Source: Bradyrhizobium sp. RP6 (GTDB taxonomy: Bacteria; Pseudomonadota; Alphaproteobacteria; Rhizobiales; Xanthobacteraceae). From it: a stretch of DNA of 64,000 nucleotides. The position numbers and the translations under genes are program-made. Positions 44,567-53,704 of this stretch are shown in pieces. The stretch lies in assembly GCF_003837805.1 (NCBI RefSeq), contig NZ_RQIT01000027.1, positions 38,869-102,868 of the forward strand. Reading direction: 5' to 3'. How positions within the stretch are numbered: the stretch's first letter is position 1; every line of letters begins with the position of its first letter. Below the pieces are notes generated by a model, which was not told where the DNA came from, did not search any database, and worked only from the letters and a program-made list of their open reading frames with translations.

Positions 44567-44656
44567 TCGTTCCGGGGCGCGACGAAGTCGCGAACCCGGA
44601 AGCTCCAGATTGCAGCGCAAGATCCCGGGTTCTCGCTGCGCGAGCCCCGGAATGAC
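44567..44656. repeat. Interspersed palindromic repeat, family A copy 4
   Basis: Begins CGTTCCGGGGCGCGACGAAG and ends GCGAGCCCCGGAATGACG, with CGGGTTC/GAACCCG arms. It fills the gap between smc and the Rsm22-like gene. Confidence 0.8.
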
Positions 44657-44666
44657 GCTGGAGATA

Positions 44667-47600
44667 TCACGCCACGTTCTGGTCGAGGATCTCCACCGCC
44701 TCTTGCAGGCTGACCGACACCAGCTGCGAGACGCCGCGTTCGGCCATGGTGACGCCGAACAGTCGGTTCATCCGCGCCATCGTGATCGGGTTGTGCGTGA
44801 TGATGATGAAACGCGTATCGGTCGAGCTGGTCATCTCGTGCAGCAGGTTGCAGTACCGTTCGACGTTGTGGTCGTCGAGCGGTGCGTCGACTTCGTCCAG
44901 CACGCAGATCGGCGACGGGTTGGTGAGGAACACTGCGAAGATCAGCGCCATCGCGGTCAGTGCCTGCTCGCCGCCCGAGAGCAGCGACAGCGTCTGCGGC
45001 TTCTTGCCCGGCGGCTTGGCGATGATTTCGAGGCCCGCCTCCAGCGGATCGTCGCTCTCGATCAGGTGCAGCGCGGCCTCGCCGCCGCCGAACAGCTCGA
45101 CGAACAGGCGCTTGAAGTGGTTGTTGACGACCTCGAACGAGGTCAGAAGCCGCTCGCGCGCCTCCTTGTTGAGGCTCTGGATGCCCTGGCGCAGCCGCTT
45201 GATGGCCTCGACCAGGTCGTCGCGCTCGGTGACGAGGCCGGTATGCTGGGTCTCGACCTCCCGCAGCTCCTCCTCGGCGCGCAGGTTGACCGCGCCCAGG
45301 CGCTCACGGTCGCGGCGCATCTTTTCGAGGTCTTCCTCGATGTCGTGCAGCGGCGGCAGCTCGGTGCCTGGCTCGATCTCGGCAAGGCCGGCGACCGCCT
45401 GCGGCTCGACCTCGAGCATGTCGCGGATCTCGCGCTCGACATCCTCGAGCCGGCGCCGCGCGCCTTCCATGCGCTCCTCGGCGCGGGCAGTGGCCTCGCG
45501 GGCGCTGGACAGCGCCTCAAGCGTCAGCTTGGCGACGCGATCGGTCTCCGCCATCGCGCTTTCGGCGGTGGCGAGCGCGTCGGCTGCCATGCGGCGGTCA
45601 TTCTCTGCGTACTCGATCTCGGTGATCAGCGCGCTGCGCTTCTCCGCGAACACGGCCGGCGCGTTTTCGAGCTCGCTGCGCTCGATCGTGAGTTCGGCGA
45701 TACGGGCCTGGATGGTGTCGATGTGGGAGGCCGCGCTCTCCTTGCGATTCTGCCACTCGGTGCGCTCGGCGAGGATCGCCTGCACCCGGCGGTCGGCGAG
45801 CTCGGCTTCGCGTGCCAGCGCCTGTGCCTCGGCGCGGACCTGGGCGGCCATGCGGCGATGGCCTTCGATATCGCTGCGGACGGCGGCGAGACGCGTCTCG
45901 GTGTCCTCGCTCGACGGCAGCTCGCCGATGCCGGCCTGGGCGCATTCGTAGGCCGCTTCGGCCTCGGCGCGGTCGGCGGCGAGACGGCTGTGCGCTTCCG
46001 ACAGCGTCGCCTTGCGCGCGGCGTGGCGGCTGATCTCGCGCTCGGCGGTGGCATGGCGTTCACGCGCGACGTTGAGCTCGCGCTGCGCGGCGCGCCAGGC
46101 TTCGCGGGAGGCGCCTTCCGTGCTGGCCGCCATCTGCAGCTCGGACTCGGCGTTCTCCAGCGCCTGCCGCTTGATCTGCGCGTCGATGCGGGCCTGCTCC
46201 AGCTCGTTCTCGATGTCGACGAGGCGGGCGCGCTCGGCAAGGCGGCGTGCGGCCCCGGTCGGGGCGTGAGCCGCGGCGACAAAGCCGTCCCAGCGCCAGA
46301 CGTCGCCCTCGGGCGAGACCAGCCGCTGGCCGGTCTTGAGCTGCGACACGAGCTCCGCACCGCGCTCGCGCGGCACCACGCCGATCTGCGCCAGGCGGCG
46401 CGCCAGCTCGGCCGGCGCCTGCACGTGATTGGCAAGCGGCACGACGCCTTCGGGCAGCGCCGGATCGCCTTCGGTGTGTCCGACATTGGTCCAGCGCATC
46501 GGCGCCGACGGGTCGATCGGCGCATCGAGATCGTCGCCGAGCGCGGCGCCGATCGCCTTTTCAAAGCCCTTGTCGACGGTGATGCCGTCGATGATCGGCG
46601 GCCACAGATTCTTGGTCTCGCCATTGACGATCTTGGAGATCGTGCGCGCCTCGGTCTCGAGCCGCTGCACGCGCTTGTCGGCCTCGACCAGCGGCGAGCG
46701 GGAGGATTCCAGCGTCTGCCGCGCCGCGACGTGGGCCGCTTCGCTCGCCTGTGCCGCGGCTTCCGAGGCCGCGAGCGTCTGCTCAGCGGTCTCGACCACA
46801 GCGGTCAGCTCATCGAGATCGCCGAAGCCGCCGGTAGCTTCGGTGAGCTTTTGCTCTTCCGCGGCGACGTTCGCGATCTCCTGGTCGAGACGGGCGAGCT
46901 TGTCGCGGTGGGTGCGGACGTTGGCCTCGAGCTGGTTGCGCTTCGCCGTGAGGTCGGCGAGCGCCGTCGTCAGTTCGGCGAACTTCTGCTCGGTTTCGGT
47001 CAGCACCGCCTCGGCTTCGGCGACGCGTTCGTCGACGCCGGAGCGCTTCTCGACGCGCGACTTGATCTCTTCCTTCAGCTCGGCGTCTTCGGCGTCGAGC
47101 CGTTGCAGCGCGACGTCGGCGTCCATGGTTTGTTGCTGAGCACGGGAAATATCGCCTTCGAATTGAGCGAGGCGGCGCTCGAGCTCGGCGACGCGCTCCT
47201 TGGCGCGCTCTTCCTCGCGGTCGAGCAGCTCGCGGGCATTGGTCAGGCGCTGGAGCCCGGCTGCGGCGCGGGCCTCGGCATCGCGCAGCGCCGGCATTTC
47301 GGCGGCGCGGATGGCCTGGATGCGGGCGGCTTCGGCCTGGTGCTGGGTGCGCTCGGCCATTTCGCGCACCGCGAGATCGTGGGTCTGCCCGGACTCGTTG
47401 ACGTCGGCATGCGCGCCGATCCAGCGCAGATGGTACAGCGTGGCTTCGGCCTTGCGGACCTTGGCGGCGACCTCGCGATAGCGCACGGCCTGGCGGGCCT
47501 GCTTCTTCAGGCCTTCCATCTGGCCCGAGAGCTGGCCGATCACGTCCTCGACACGGGTGAGGTTGGTTTCGGCCGCCTTCAGCCGCAGCTCGGCCTCGTG

Positions 47601-48137
47601 GCGGCGGGCATGCAGGCCGGCGACGCCGGCGGCGTCTTCCAGCACGCGGCGGCGCTGTTCCGGCTTGGCCTGGATGATCTCGCCGATCTTGCCCTGGTGG
47701 ACGAGCGCCGGCGAGCGCGCGCCGGTGGCGGCGTCCGCGAACAGGATCTGCACGTCGCGCGCGCGCACGTCGCGGCCGTTGATGCGATAGACCGAGCCGG
47801 CCTCGCGCTCGATGCGGCGGGAGACTTCCAGAAGCTGGCTGTCGTTCATCGCCGCCGGCGCGGTGCGTTCGGCATTGTCGATCGTCATCGTCACTTCGGC
47901 GTGGTTGCGCGCCGGACGGTTGCCGGAGCCGGCGAAGATCACCGCGTCCATGTCGGCGGCGCGCAGCGATTTGTACGAGGTCTCGCCCATCGCCCAGCGC
48001 AGCGCTTCGACGAGATTCGACTTGCCGCAACCGTTGGGACCGACCACGCCGGTCAGGCCGGGCTCGATGACGAAGTCCGTGGGCTCAACGAAGGACTTGA
48101 AGCCGTGAAGGCGCAGGCGGGTGATTTTCATAAACAC
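44667..48137 (-). CDS. smc: Chromosome segregation ATPase SMC
   Basis: This 1156-residue condensin subunit has the Walker A region GVVGPNGCGKSNLVEALRWA at the N-terminus and the ABC signature LSGGEQALTAMALIFAVF with Walker B PICVLDEVDAPLDDHNVERY at the C-terminus. Two long coiled coils flank a hinge near the middle (NLWPPIIDGITVDKGFEKAI). SMC folds back on itself to bring the ATPase halves together and organises sister chromosomes with ScpAB. Neighbours dsbA-like, DUF721 and mutY form a block I recall as common in Rhizobiales. Confidence 0.97.
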   Translation of the reverse strand: MFMKITRLRLHGFKSFVEPTDFVIEPGLTGVVGPNGCGKSNLVEALRWAMGETSYKSLRAADMDAVIFAGSGNRPARNHAEVTMTIDNAERTAPAAMNDSQLLEVSRRIEREAGSVYRINGRDVRARDVQILFADAATGARSPALVHQGKIGEIIQAKPEQRRRVLEDAAGVAGLHARRHEAELRLKAAETNLTRVEDVIGQLSGQMEGLKKQARQAVRYREVAAKVRKAEATLYHLRWIGAHADVNESGQTHDLAVREMAERTQHQAEAARIQAIRAAEMPALRDAEARAAAGLQRLTNARELLDREEERAKERVAELERRLAQFEGDISRAQQQTMDADVALQRLDAEDAELKEEIKSRVEKRSGVDERVAEAEAVLTETEQKFAELTTALADLTAKRNQLEANVRTHRDKLARLDQEIANVAAEEQKLTEATGGFGDLDELTAVVETAEQTLAASEAAAQASEAAHVAARQTLESSRSPLVEADKRVQRLETEARTISKIVNGETKNLWPPIIDGITVDKGFEKAIGAALGDDLDAPIDPSAPMRWTNVGHTEGDPALPEGVVPLANHVQAPAELARRLAQIGVVPRERGAELVSQLKTGQRLVSPEGDVWRWDGFVAAAHAPTGAARRLAERARLVDIENELEQARIDAQIKRQALENAESELQMAASTEGASREAWRAAQRELNVARERHATAEREISRHAARKATLSEAHSRLAADRAEAEAAYECAQAGIGELPSSEDTETRLAAVRSDIEGHRRMAAQVRAEAQALAREAELADRRVQAILAERTEWQNRKESAASHIDTIQARIAELTIERSELENAPAVFAEKRSALITEIEYAENDRRMAADALATAESAMAETDRVAKLTLEALSSAREATARAEERMEGARRRLEDVEREIRDMLEVEPQAVAGLAEIEPGTELPPLHDIEEDLEKMRRDRERLGAVNLRAEEELREVETQHTGLVTERDDLVEAIKRLRQGIQSLNKEARERLLTSFEVVNNHFKRLFVELFGGGEAALHLIESDDPLEAGLEIIAKPPGKKPQTLSLLSGGEQALTAMALIFAVFLTNPSPICVLDEVDAPLDDHNVERYCNLLHEMTSSTDTRFIIITHNPITMARMNRLFGVTMAERGVSQLVSVSLQEAVEILDQNVA

Positions 48138-48348
48138 GCATCTCTGTTGGCAGGCGCGAATCTCCCTGCCGGGACAATACCATGGAAGGCAATGTCGCTG
48201 TCTGGGTGAGTCGCGCGAGGCGGCTCATGCGGCTGGACAATGGCCGCGGTGCGCCACGAGGGCAACCAGCGAAAGCCGCTTTTCCCAAGGGATTTATGCC
48301 GGGAAGAATGCGGCTTGAAATGCGCGAATCAGGATTGCCGCGTGCGAA

Positions 48349-49005
48349 TCAGCTCTTGAGCAGCGGATTGATCTTCTTGGCGAATTCCTCGAACGAGGCC
48401 TCGCCCTTGATCTTCTCGCCGTTGATGAAGAAGGTCGGTGTCGAATCGACCTTCAACACGTCGCTGGCATATTTCTGGTCGGCGGCGATCTTGTCGAGCA
48501 GCGCCTGGTCCTTCAGGCAGGCCTCGACCTGCTGCTGAGTGAGGCCGGCCTGCTTGCCGATCCGGGTCAGGGTCTCGGTTGTATTCTTCAGCACCCAATC
48601 GTTCTGCTGGCGGAACAGCATGTCGGTGACCGCGAAATATTTCGGCGCATCGTCCTTGGCGATGCAGCGCGACAGCATCGATCCGGCGGCGGCTTTGATG
48701 TCGAGCGGGAACTCGCGGAAGATGTAACGCACCTTGCCGGTGTCGATGTATTCCGTCTTGATCTTCGGGAACACCTGCTCGTTGAAGGCGGCGCAGTGCG
48801 GGCAGGTCATCGAGGCGTATTCGGTGATGGTGACGGCGGCGTCCTTCGGGCCCAGCGCCATGTCGGGCAGCGACACCGGCTTGGCCACATCGGCCGCCGA
48901 TTGCGCCATGGCTTCCGAGACGAACCGCAGCGGCGAGAGCCCGGCGAACGCGGCAAGCCCGGTCAGCGACAGCATCGTGGTGAAGGCGCGGCGGGTGATG
49001 ATCAA
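48349..49005 (-). CDS. DsbA-like thiol oxidoreductase with twin-arginine-type signal
   Basis: This 218-residue protein has a thioredoxin fold with active site CPHC in TEYASMTCPHCAAFN, the cis-Pro region VDSTPTFFINGEKI and the helical insert of DsbA/DsbG types. The N-terminus LIITRRAFTTMLSLTG has paired Arg before a hydrophobic segment ending AMAQ, so it acts in the periplasm. I chose TTG 49005 because GGGAGC precedes it closely; an ATG at 49050 would add 15 residues. It lies between smc and the DUF721 gene. Confidence 0.88.
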   Translation of the reverse strand: MIITRRAFTTMLSLTGLAAFAGLSPLRFVSEAMAQSAADVAKPVSLPDMALGPKDAAVTITEYASMTCPHCAAFNEQVFPKIKTEYIDTGKVRYIFREFPLDIKAAAGSMLSRCIAKDDAPKYFAVTDMLFRQQNDWVLKNTTETLTRIGKQAGLTQQQVEACLKDQALLDKIAADQKYASDVLKVDSTPTFFINGEKIKGEASFEEFAKKINPLLKS

Positions 49006-49143
49006 GGTCGGCTCCCGGGATTGGCAAGGTTCGCCCAAAGGACGGGTCAAGGTTCCCGCTGGACGGCCTGTCGCTAGCTTGAAACGTCGATTGAGGCAAT
49101 GGCGAGCCGCAGGGACGGGTCCAGTTTGGCGGCAGAATGAGGC

Positions 49144-49641
49144 TCAATTTCGCTTGATGGCGGCCCCGAGCCGGGCCAGCGCCGACTTGAGCTCGTCATC
49201 CTCGATGTCGGTCAGGCCTTCCGCCACCTTGGCGACGGCCTTCGGGTCGGGCGGTCCCGGTCGCTTCCGGGCTCGGGGCCGCGACAAGGGCGCCTGGCGG
49301 AACGCCAGCTTGCCGACCGCGCTCCAGCCGAAGAAGCGGTTGACCCGCTCCAGGATCACATCGGCTGAATGCTGGATCTCCAGCGCCATCGGCCCCTCGA
49401 CCCGCAGCACCAGGGTTGCCGGCTCCTGGGGCTGACCCTCGACCGGCCGCGGCCATTGCATCTTGAGCGGCTCGGCATGGGCGGCGATCTCCGGCCCCGC
49501 GATCTGCGCCCACCGCGTCACCAGCTCGCGCGCGGCAAAGCCCTGCTTGGCATAGGCCTCGGCGAAAACGTCGTCGAGCAGGATCCCGAGCGGTTTGGCG
49601 CTGATGGGACCGGGCTTGAAGATCGGACCGGATTTGGACAT
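49144..49641 (-). CDS. DUF721 (DciA-like) protein
   Basis: This 165-residue protein carries the DUF721 block at about 35-110 (ARELVTRWAQIAGPEIAAHA, TLVLRVEGPMALEIQHSADV). The domain is shared with DciA, which loads the replicative helicase in many bacteria; this copy has an added basic Pro-rich C-terminus (RPRARKRPGPPDPK). Whether it serves as DciA here is inferred. It is divergent from mutY across a 162-base gap holding a family B repeat. Confidence 0.82.
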   Translation of the reverse strand: MSKSGPIFKPGPISAKPLGILLDDVFAEAYAKQGFAARELVTRWAQIAGPEIAAHAEPLKMQWPRPVEGQPQEPATLVLRVEGPMALEIQHSADVILERVNRFFGWSAVGKLAFRQAPLSRPRARKRPGPPDPKAVAKVAEGLTDIEDDELKSALARLGAAIKRN

Positions 49642-49684
49642 GGGGCCTTATAGCACTTCGGACGTCGGGCCACAGACCCCGAGG

Positions 49685-49769
49685 CCCGTCATGGCCGGGC
49701 TTGTCCCGGCCATCCACGTTCTTCCTGCGAAGAAAGGCGTGGATCCCCGCGACGAGCGCGGGCATGACG
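49685..49769. repeat. Interspersed palindromic repeat, family B
   Basis: CCCGTCATGGCCGGGC and GTCCCGGCCATCCACG at one side and CGTGGATCCCCGCGACGAGC with GGGCATGACG at the other give two nested hairpins. It separates the divergent DUF721 and mutY genes, and its end lies 34 bases before mutY. Confidence 0.7.
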
Positions 49770-49803
49770 TGGAGAGGCCAGTGCATTGCCGCTACAATGA
49801 GGA

Positions 49804-50904
49804 ATGAGCCCCAGATCCGTACGCAAGCCGAAGCCGGAACCTTCTCAGCCGGAGACCTCATCGCGCCCGCTCGCGCTCCTCCAATGGTACGATCGCCATC
49901 GCCGCCGATTGCCCTGGCGGGCGGCGCCCGGCGAGGCGTCTAACCCCTATCGCGTGTGGCTCTCCGAGATCATGCTCCAGCAGACCACCGTGAAGGCGGT
50001 CGGCCCTTACTTCGAAAAATTCGTCGCGCGGTGGCCTGACGTCACGGCGCTCGGCCAGGCGTCGCTCGACGACGTGCTGCGGATGTGGGCCGGGCTCGGC
50101 TACTATTCGCGCGCACGCAATCTCCATGCCTGTGCGGTCGCGGTGACGCGCGAGCATAGCGGCGTGTTTCCGGATACCGAGGAGGGGCTGCGCGCGCTGC
50201 CGGGGATCGGGCCCTATACAGCGGCGGCGATCGCAGCAATCGCGTTCGACCGCCGTACCATGCCGGTCGACGGCAACATCGAGCGCGTGGTGTCGCGGCT
50301 GTTCGCGGTCGAGGAGGAACTGCCGCAAGCCAAGCCGCTCGTCCAGCAACTCGCCGCGACGCTGCTGGCGGACACCCGCGCCGGCGACAGCGCGCAGGCG
50401 CTGATGGATCTCGGCGCCTCGATCTGCACCCCGAAGAAGCCGGCCTGCTCCCTGTGCCCACTGAATGAGGACTGCGCGGCGCGCGCGCAGGGCACCCAGG
50501 AGGCGTTTCCGCGCAAGGCGCCGAAGAAGAGCGGGACGTTGCGGCGGGGGGCGGCTTTCGTGGTCACGCGCGGCGACGAGTTGCTCGTCCGCTCAAGGCC
50601 CGACAAGGGGCTGCTCGGCGGCATGACGGAAGTGCCGGGCTCGGACTGGCTCGCCGGCCAGGACGATGCGACGGCGAAGCAGCAGGCGCCGGAGCTGAAG
50701 GGGCTGTCGCGCTGGCAGCGCAAGGTGGGCGTCGTCACCCACGTATTCACGCATTTTCCGCTGGAGCTGGTGGTCTACACTGCGAAGGTGCAAGCCCGCA
50801 CCCTCGCGCCAGAGGGCATGCGCTGGGTGCCGATCGCAACCCTGGCCGGCGAAGCGCTTCCGAACGTGATGCGCAAGGTCATCGCGCATGGATTGGGCTT
50901 CTAG
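49804..50904 (+). CDS. mutY: A/G-specific adenine glycosylase
   Basis: This 366-residue repair enzyme removes adenine paired with 8-oxoguanine. Seen: catalytic Glu in WLSEIMLQQTTV, the helix-hairpin-helix ALPGIGPYTAAAIAAIAF, catalytic Asp in MPVDGNIERV, the [4Fe-4S] motif C-x6-C-x2-C-x5-C (CTPKKPACSLCPLNEDC) and a C-terminal NUDIX-like domain that reads 8-oxoG. All key residues are present. Confidence 0.97.
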   Translation: MSPRSVRKPKPEPSQPETSSRPLALLQWYDRHRRRLPWRAAPGEASNPYRVWLSEIMLQQTTVKAVGPYFEKFVARWPDVTALGQASLDDVLRMWAGLGYYSRARNLHACAVAVTREHSGVFPDTEEGLRALPGIGPYTAAAIAAIAFDRRTMPVDGNIERVVSRLFAVEEELPQAKPLVQQLAATLLADTRAGDSAQALMDLGASICTPKKPACSLCPLNEDCAARAQGTQEAFPRKAPKKSGTLRRGAAFVVTRGDELLVRSRPDKGLLGGMTEVPGSDWLAGQDDATAKQQAPELKGLSRWQRKVGVVTHVFTHFPLELVVYTAKVQARTLAPEGMRWVPIATLAGEALPNVMRKVIAHGLGF

Positions 50905-50971
50905 GCCTCCATCCTGCTGACAACAGGCTGTCAGCAGCCTTGCGTTACCAGCGGGCAACAGGAGATCTCGC

Positions 50972-51394
50972 ATGGTCAAGACCGCGCTCGACAACTTCCG
51001 AAGGCCACCCTGTGCCGAACTGCTGAGATGGCGTCTGCTCGATGCCCGCCCGCAGGAGGGCTGGATCAGGCTCGGTTTCGAAGGCAAGCCGGAGTTCTGC
51101 AACCCTGCGGGTTTCGTCCAGGGCGGCATGCTCTCGGCCATGCTCGACGACACCATGGGTCCGGCTGTGCTCGTGATGAGCGAGGGCCGGCTCTACACCA
51201 CCACGATCAGCATGACCGTGAATTTTTTGGCACCCGCAAAGCCCGGCCCGATCATCGGCGAGGCCAAGGTGACGCAACTCGGCAAGACGATCGCCTTCGT
51301 CGAAGCCAAGCTGATGGCGGAGGACGGCACGCTGCTGGCGACGGCCAGCGCCAGCGAGCGGCTGCTGGAGGCGGCGAGGGTGGTGGGTAAATAG
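50972..51394 (+). CDS. PaaI family hotdog thioesterase
   Basis: This 140-residue hotdog-fold protein shows EFCNPAGFVQGGMLSAMLDD, the PaaI-type segment with the catalytic Asp region, and LYTTTISMTVNFLAPAKPGP. PaaI-like enzymes hydrolyse acyl-CoA or aryl-CoA thioesters. The substrate is unknown. It follows mutY by 67 bases but has no clear functional link to it. Confidence 0.88.
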   Translation: MVKTALDNFRRPPCAELLRWRLLDARPQEGWIRLGFEGKPEFCNPAGFVQGGMLSAMLDDTMGPAVLVMSEGRLYTTTISMTVNFLAPAKPGPIIGEAKVTQLGKTIAFVEAKLMAEDGTLLATASASERLLEAARVVGK

Positions 51395-51410
51395 TTTAGC
51401 GTTGCGCACT

Positions 51411-51571
51411 GCTCTTCTCTCCTTGTGGGAGAAGGTGGCGCGAAGCGCCGGATGAGGGGTTTCTCTTCGCGAGTCTAAACTGCGAGTTGGACTCGCGGAG
51501 AGATACCCCTCACCCGAGTGAGCCTGCTTCCGGCATCGCTGCCCTCTCCCGCAAGGGGCGAGGGCACATCA
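51411..51571. repeat. Interspersed palindromic repeat, family C
   Basis: CTCTCCTTGTGGGAGAAGGTGGCGCGAAGCGCC at one end and GCCCTCTCCCGCAAGGGGCGAGGGC at the other are inverted relatives; GAGGGGTTTCTC and GATACCCCTC lie inside. It fills the gap between the convergent thioesterase and monooxygenase genes and may double as a terminator. Confidence 0.65.
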
Positions 51572-51597
51572 ACGGGCATCTCGCCTCGTGCGAAAGC

Positions 51598-52875
51598 TCA
51601 CGCACTCGCCCGCGCGTCCTTGCTCACGATCGGCGGCTTGGCATTCAGCGCGTCGACCTGGAAGCCCGCGACGCGCTTGTAGTTCGCGGCGATGCCTTCC
51701 AGCTCCTGCTGGGACAAGACGTCGGTGACGACCTCAAAGCCGTCGGGCGCGCGCTCCTCGACGAGCTGCATCACCTGCTCCGGGCCGTTCTTGCGGTTGA
51801 GCAGGACGAGGTCGGTGGTTGCGGGCCGGCGCTCGGCCTCATAGGCGAGCAGCGCCGCGGTCGTCGGGCCATGCGCGAGAATCTCGCGGGTGATGACGCG
51901 GGCGTCGAGGATCGCCTGCGAGGCGCCGTTCGAGCCGATCGGGTACATCGGATGCGCGGCATCGCCCATCAGCGTGACGCGGCCGAAGGTCCACTGCGAC
52001 ACCGGATCACGGTCGACCAGCGGATATTCGTAGGCGTGCGGGCAGTTCCTGATCAGCCCGGGCACATCGAGCCACTCGAATTTCCAGCTTTCGAACCAGG
52101 GCAAGAACTCTTCCAGCCGCGCGGTGCGGTTATAGTCCTCGCGCCGCCACTGATAGGTCGGGGGCATGTGCCGCTCGGCGACCCAGTTGATCTGATAATT
52201 GCCTGCCGCATCCGGCGCCTTGCTGATCGGATAGCAGACGAATTTCAGGATCTCGTGCCCCGCCATGATCATGGTGCGGCCGCTGAGGAAAGCCTTTGCC
52301 GGCGTCACGCCGCGCCAGAGGATGCGGCCGTTCCAGATCGGCGGGCCTTCGCCCGGATAGAGCTTTTCGCGCACGGCGGAATGGATGCCGTCGGCCGCGA
52401 TCAGGATCGCGCCGTCGTAAGTCCCCGCGGCTTTGCCGGTCGCCTTGTCGATGAAATCGGCGCGCACGCCATCCGCAGTCTCGGTCCAGCCGGTCAGATG
52501 GTGGCTGGTGAGGATGTTCTCGCGGCCGAGCCGCTCGATCGCGGCGTCGAGCAGAAGCTGCTGCAGCGTGCCGCGATGGATCGAGAATTGCGGCCATTTG
52601 TACCCGGCCTCCAGCCCGCGCGGTTCGCTCCAGATCGGCTTGCCGTGCTTGGAGAAATAGGCGAGCTCGCGGGTCCGCACGCCACTGGCGTCCAACTTGT
52701 CCATCAAGCCGAGCTCGATCAGCTCGCGCACTGCATGCGGCAGCACGTTGATGCCGACGCCGAGCGGCTTCAGTTCCGCGACGCTCTCGAACACTTTTAC
52801 GGGAACGCCGATTTCGTGCAGGCTGAGCGCAAGTGTCAACCCGCCGATGCCGCCACCGGCGATAAGTACCGTCAT
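51598..52875 (-). CDS. FAD-dependent monooxygenase (PhzS-like aromatic hydroxylase)
   Basis: This 425-residue flavoprotein hydroxylase has the FAD motif VLIAGGGIGGLTLALSLHEI, the DG motif region ILIAADGIHSAVREKLYPGE, and the second FAD motif VTLMGDAAHPMYPIGSNGAS. The pattern is closest to flavin-dependent oxidoreductases related to PhzS of phenazine synthesis. The aromatic substrate is unknown. The ATG at 52875 begins at the beta strand of the FAD fold; the longer frame adds 18 unconserved residues. It is divergent from a GST gene. Confidence 0.9.
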   Translation of the reverse strand: MTVLIAGGGIGGLTLALSLHEIGVPVKVFESVAELKPLGVGINVLPHAVRELIELGLMDKLDASGVRTRELAYFSKHGKPIWSEPRGLEAGYKWPQFSIHRGTLQQLLLDAAIERLGRENILTSHHLTGWTETADGVRADFIDKATGKAAGTYDGAILIAADGIHSAVREKLYPGEGPPIWNGRILWRGVTPAKAFLSGRTMIMAGHEILKFVCYPISKAPDAAGNYQINWVAERHMPPTYQWRREDYNRTARLEEFLPWFESWKFEWLDVPGLIRNCPHAYEYPLVDRDPVSQWTFGRVTLMGDAAHPMYPIGSNGASQAILDARVITREILAHGPTTAALLAYEAERRPATTDLVLLNRKNGPEQVMQLVEERAPDGFEVVTDVLSQQELEGIAANYKRVAGFQVDALNAKPPIVSKDARASA

Positions 52876-53003
52876 GAGAAGACCCCTCCGATTGCAGGCG
52901 TCTTGGCACAGCCGCATGGCGGTGGGCAACTGCGAAGAGGATGTTGTGCTATGGACGTCGGGCCCGACAGTCGTTAATTTTCGGCTTTCCCATGAGGTCC
53001 GAC

Positions 53004-53624
53004 ATGCTCAAGCTCTACTACGCCACCGGCACCTGCGCGCTCGCCACCTACATCACCCTGGAGGAGGCCGGTGCCGACTACTCGGCCGAACGGCTGAGCT
53101 TCAAGGACAACCAGCAGAACAGCCCGGACTATCTCGCGATCAACCCGAAGGGCCGGGTGCCGGCGTTGGTCACCGACCGCGGCGTCCTGACCGAGACGCC
53201 GGCCATGCTGGCCTACATCGCGCAGACCTTCCCCAAGGCGAAGCTCGCGCCGCTCGACGATCCCTTCGACTTCGCCGAGGTGCAGTCGTTCAACTCCTAT
53301 CTTTGCTCGACCGTGCACATCAATCACGCCCACAAGATGCGCGGCGCCCGGTGGGCGACGGAGGAGAGCTCGTTCGCCGACATGAAGGCGATGGTCCCGA
53401 AGACCATGGCCGCCTGCTTCAAGCTGATCGAGCAGAAGATGTTTCGGGGGCCCTGGGTGATGGGCGATCAGTTCACGATCTGCGATCCCTATCTCTACAC
53501 GCTCTCGACCTGGCTCGAAGGTGACAGCGTCGACATCAATGCCACGCCGAAGATCGCCGATCACTTCAAGCGCATGTCCGACCGCCCCGCAGTAAGCAAG
53601 GTGATGGCGGCGCAGAAGGCGTAA
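53004..53624 (+). CDS. Glutathione S-transferase family protein
   Basis: This 206-residue GST has an N-terminal thioredoxin domain (MLKLYYATGTCALATYITLE, NPKGRVPALVTDRGVLTETP) with the catalytic Cys position filled by TCALA as in beta-class bacterial GSTs, and a helical C-terminal domain (MGDQFTICDPYLYTLSTWLE). Such enzymes conjugate glutathione to electrophiles. ATG 53004 has GAGG upstream at good distance. It is divergent from the monooxygenase gene, possibly sharing regulation. Confidence 0.92.
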   Translation: MLKLYYATGTCALATYITLEEAGADYSAERLSFKDNQQNSPDYLAINPKGRVPALVTDRGVLTETPAMLAYIAQTFPKAKLAPLDDPFDFAEVQSFNSYLCSTVHINHAHKMRGARWATEESSFADMKAMVPKTMAACFKLIEQKMFRGPWVMGDQFTICDPYLYTLSTWLEGDSVDINATPKIADHFKRMSDRPAVSKVMAAQKA

Positions 53625-53639
53625 GGCTCGGCGTCATGT

Positions 53640-53687
53640 TCCGCCGTCGTCCCGGATAAGCGAGCGCTGGTCCGGGACGACAGCATG
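53640..53687. repeat. Short palindromic repeat between convergent genes, family E
   Basis: CCGTCGTCCCGGATAAGCG and CGCTGGTCCGGGACGAC form a near-perfect hairpin. It lies between the stops of the GST and LysR genes and may act as a terminator for both. Confidence 0.55.
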
Positions 53688-53704
53688 ATCGGTGAGGGGC
53701 AATC

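Noticed and set aside
44505..48209. A 1234-codon open frame opposite smc
   Set aside because: It runs antisense to the whole of a well-supported smc gene, has no recognisable motif, and is typical of the third-position GC shadow in such genomes.
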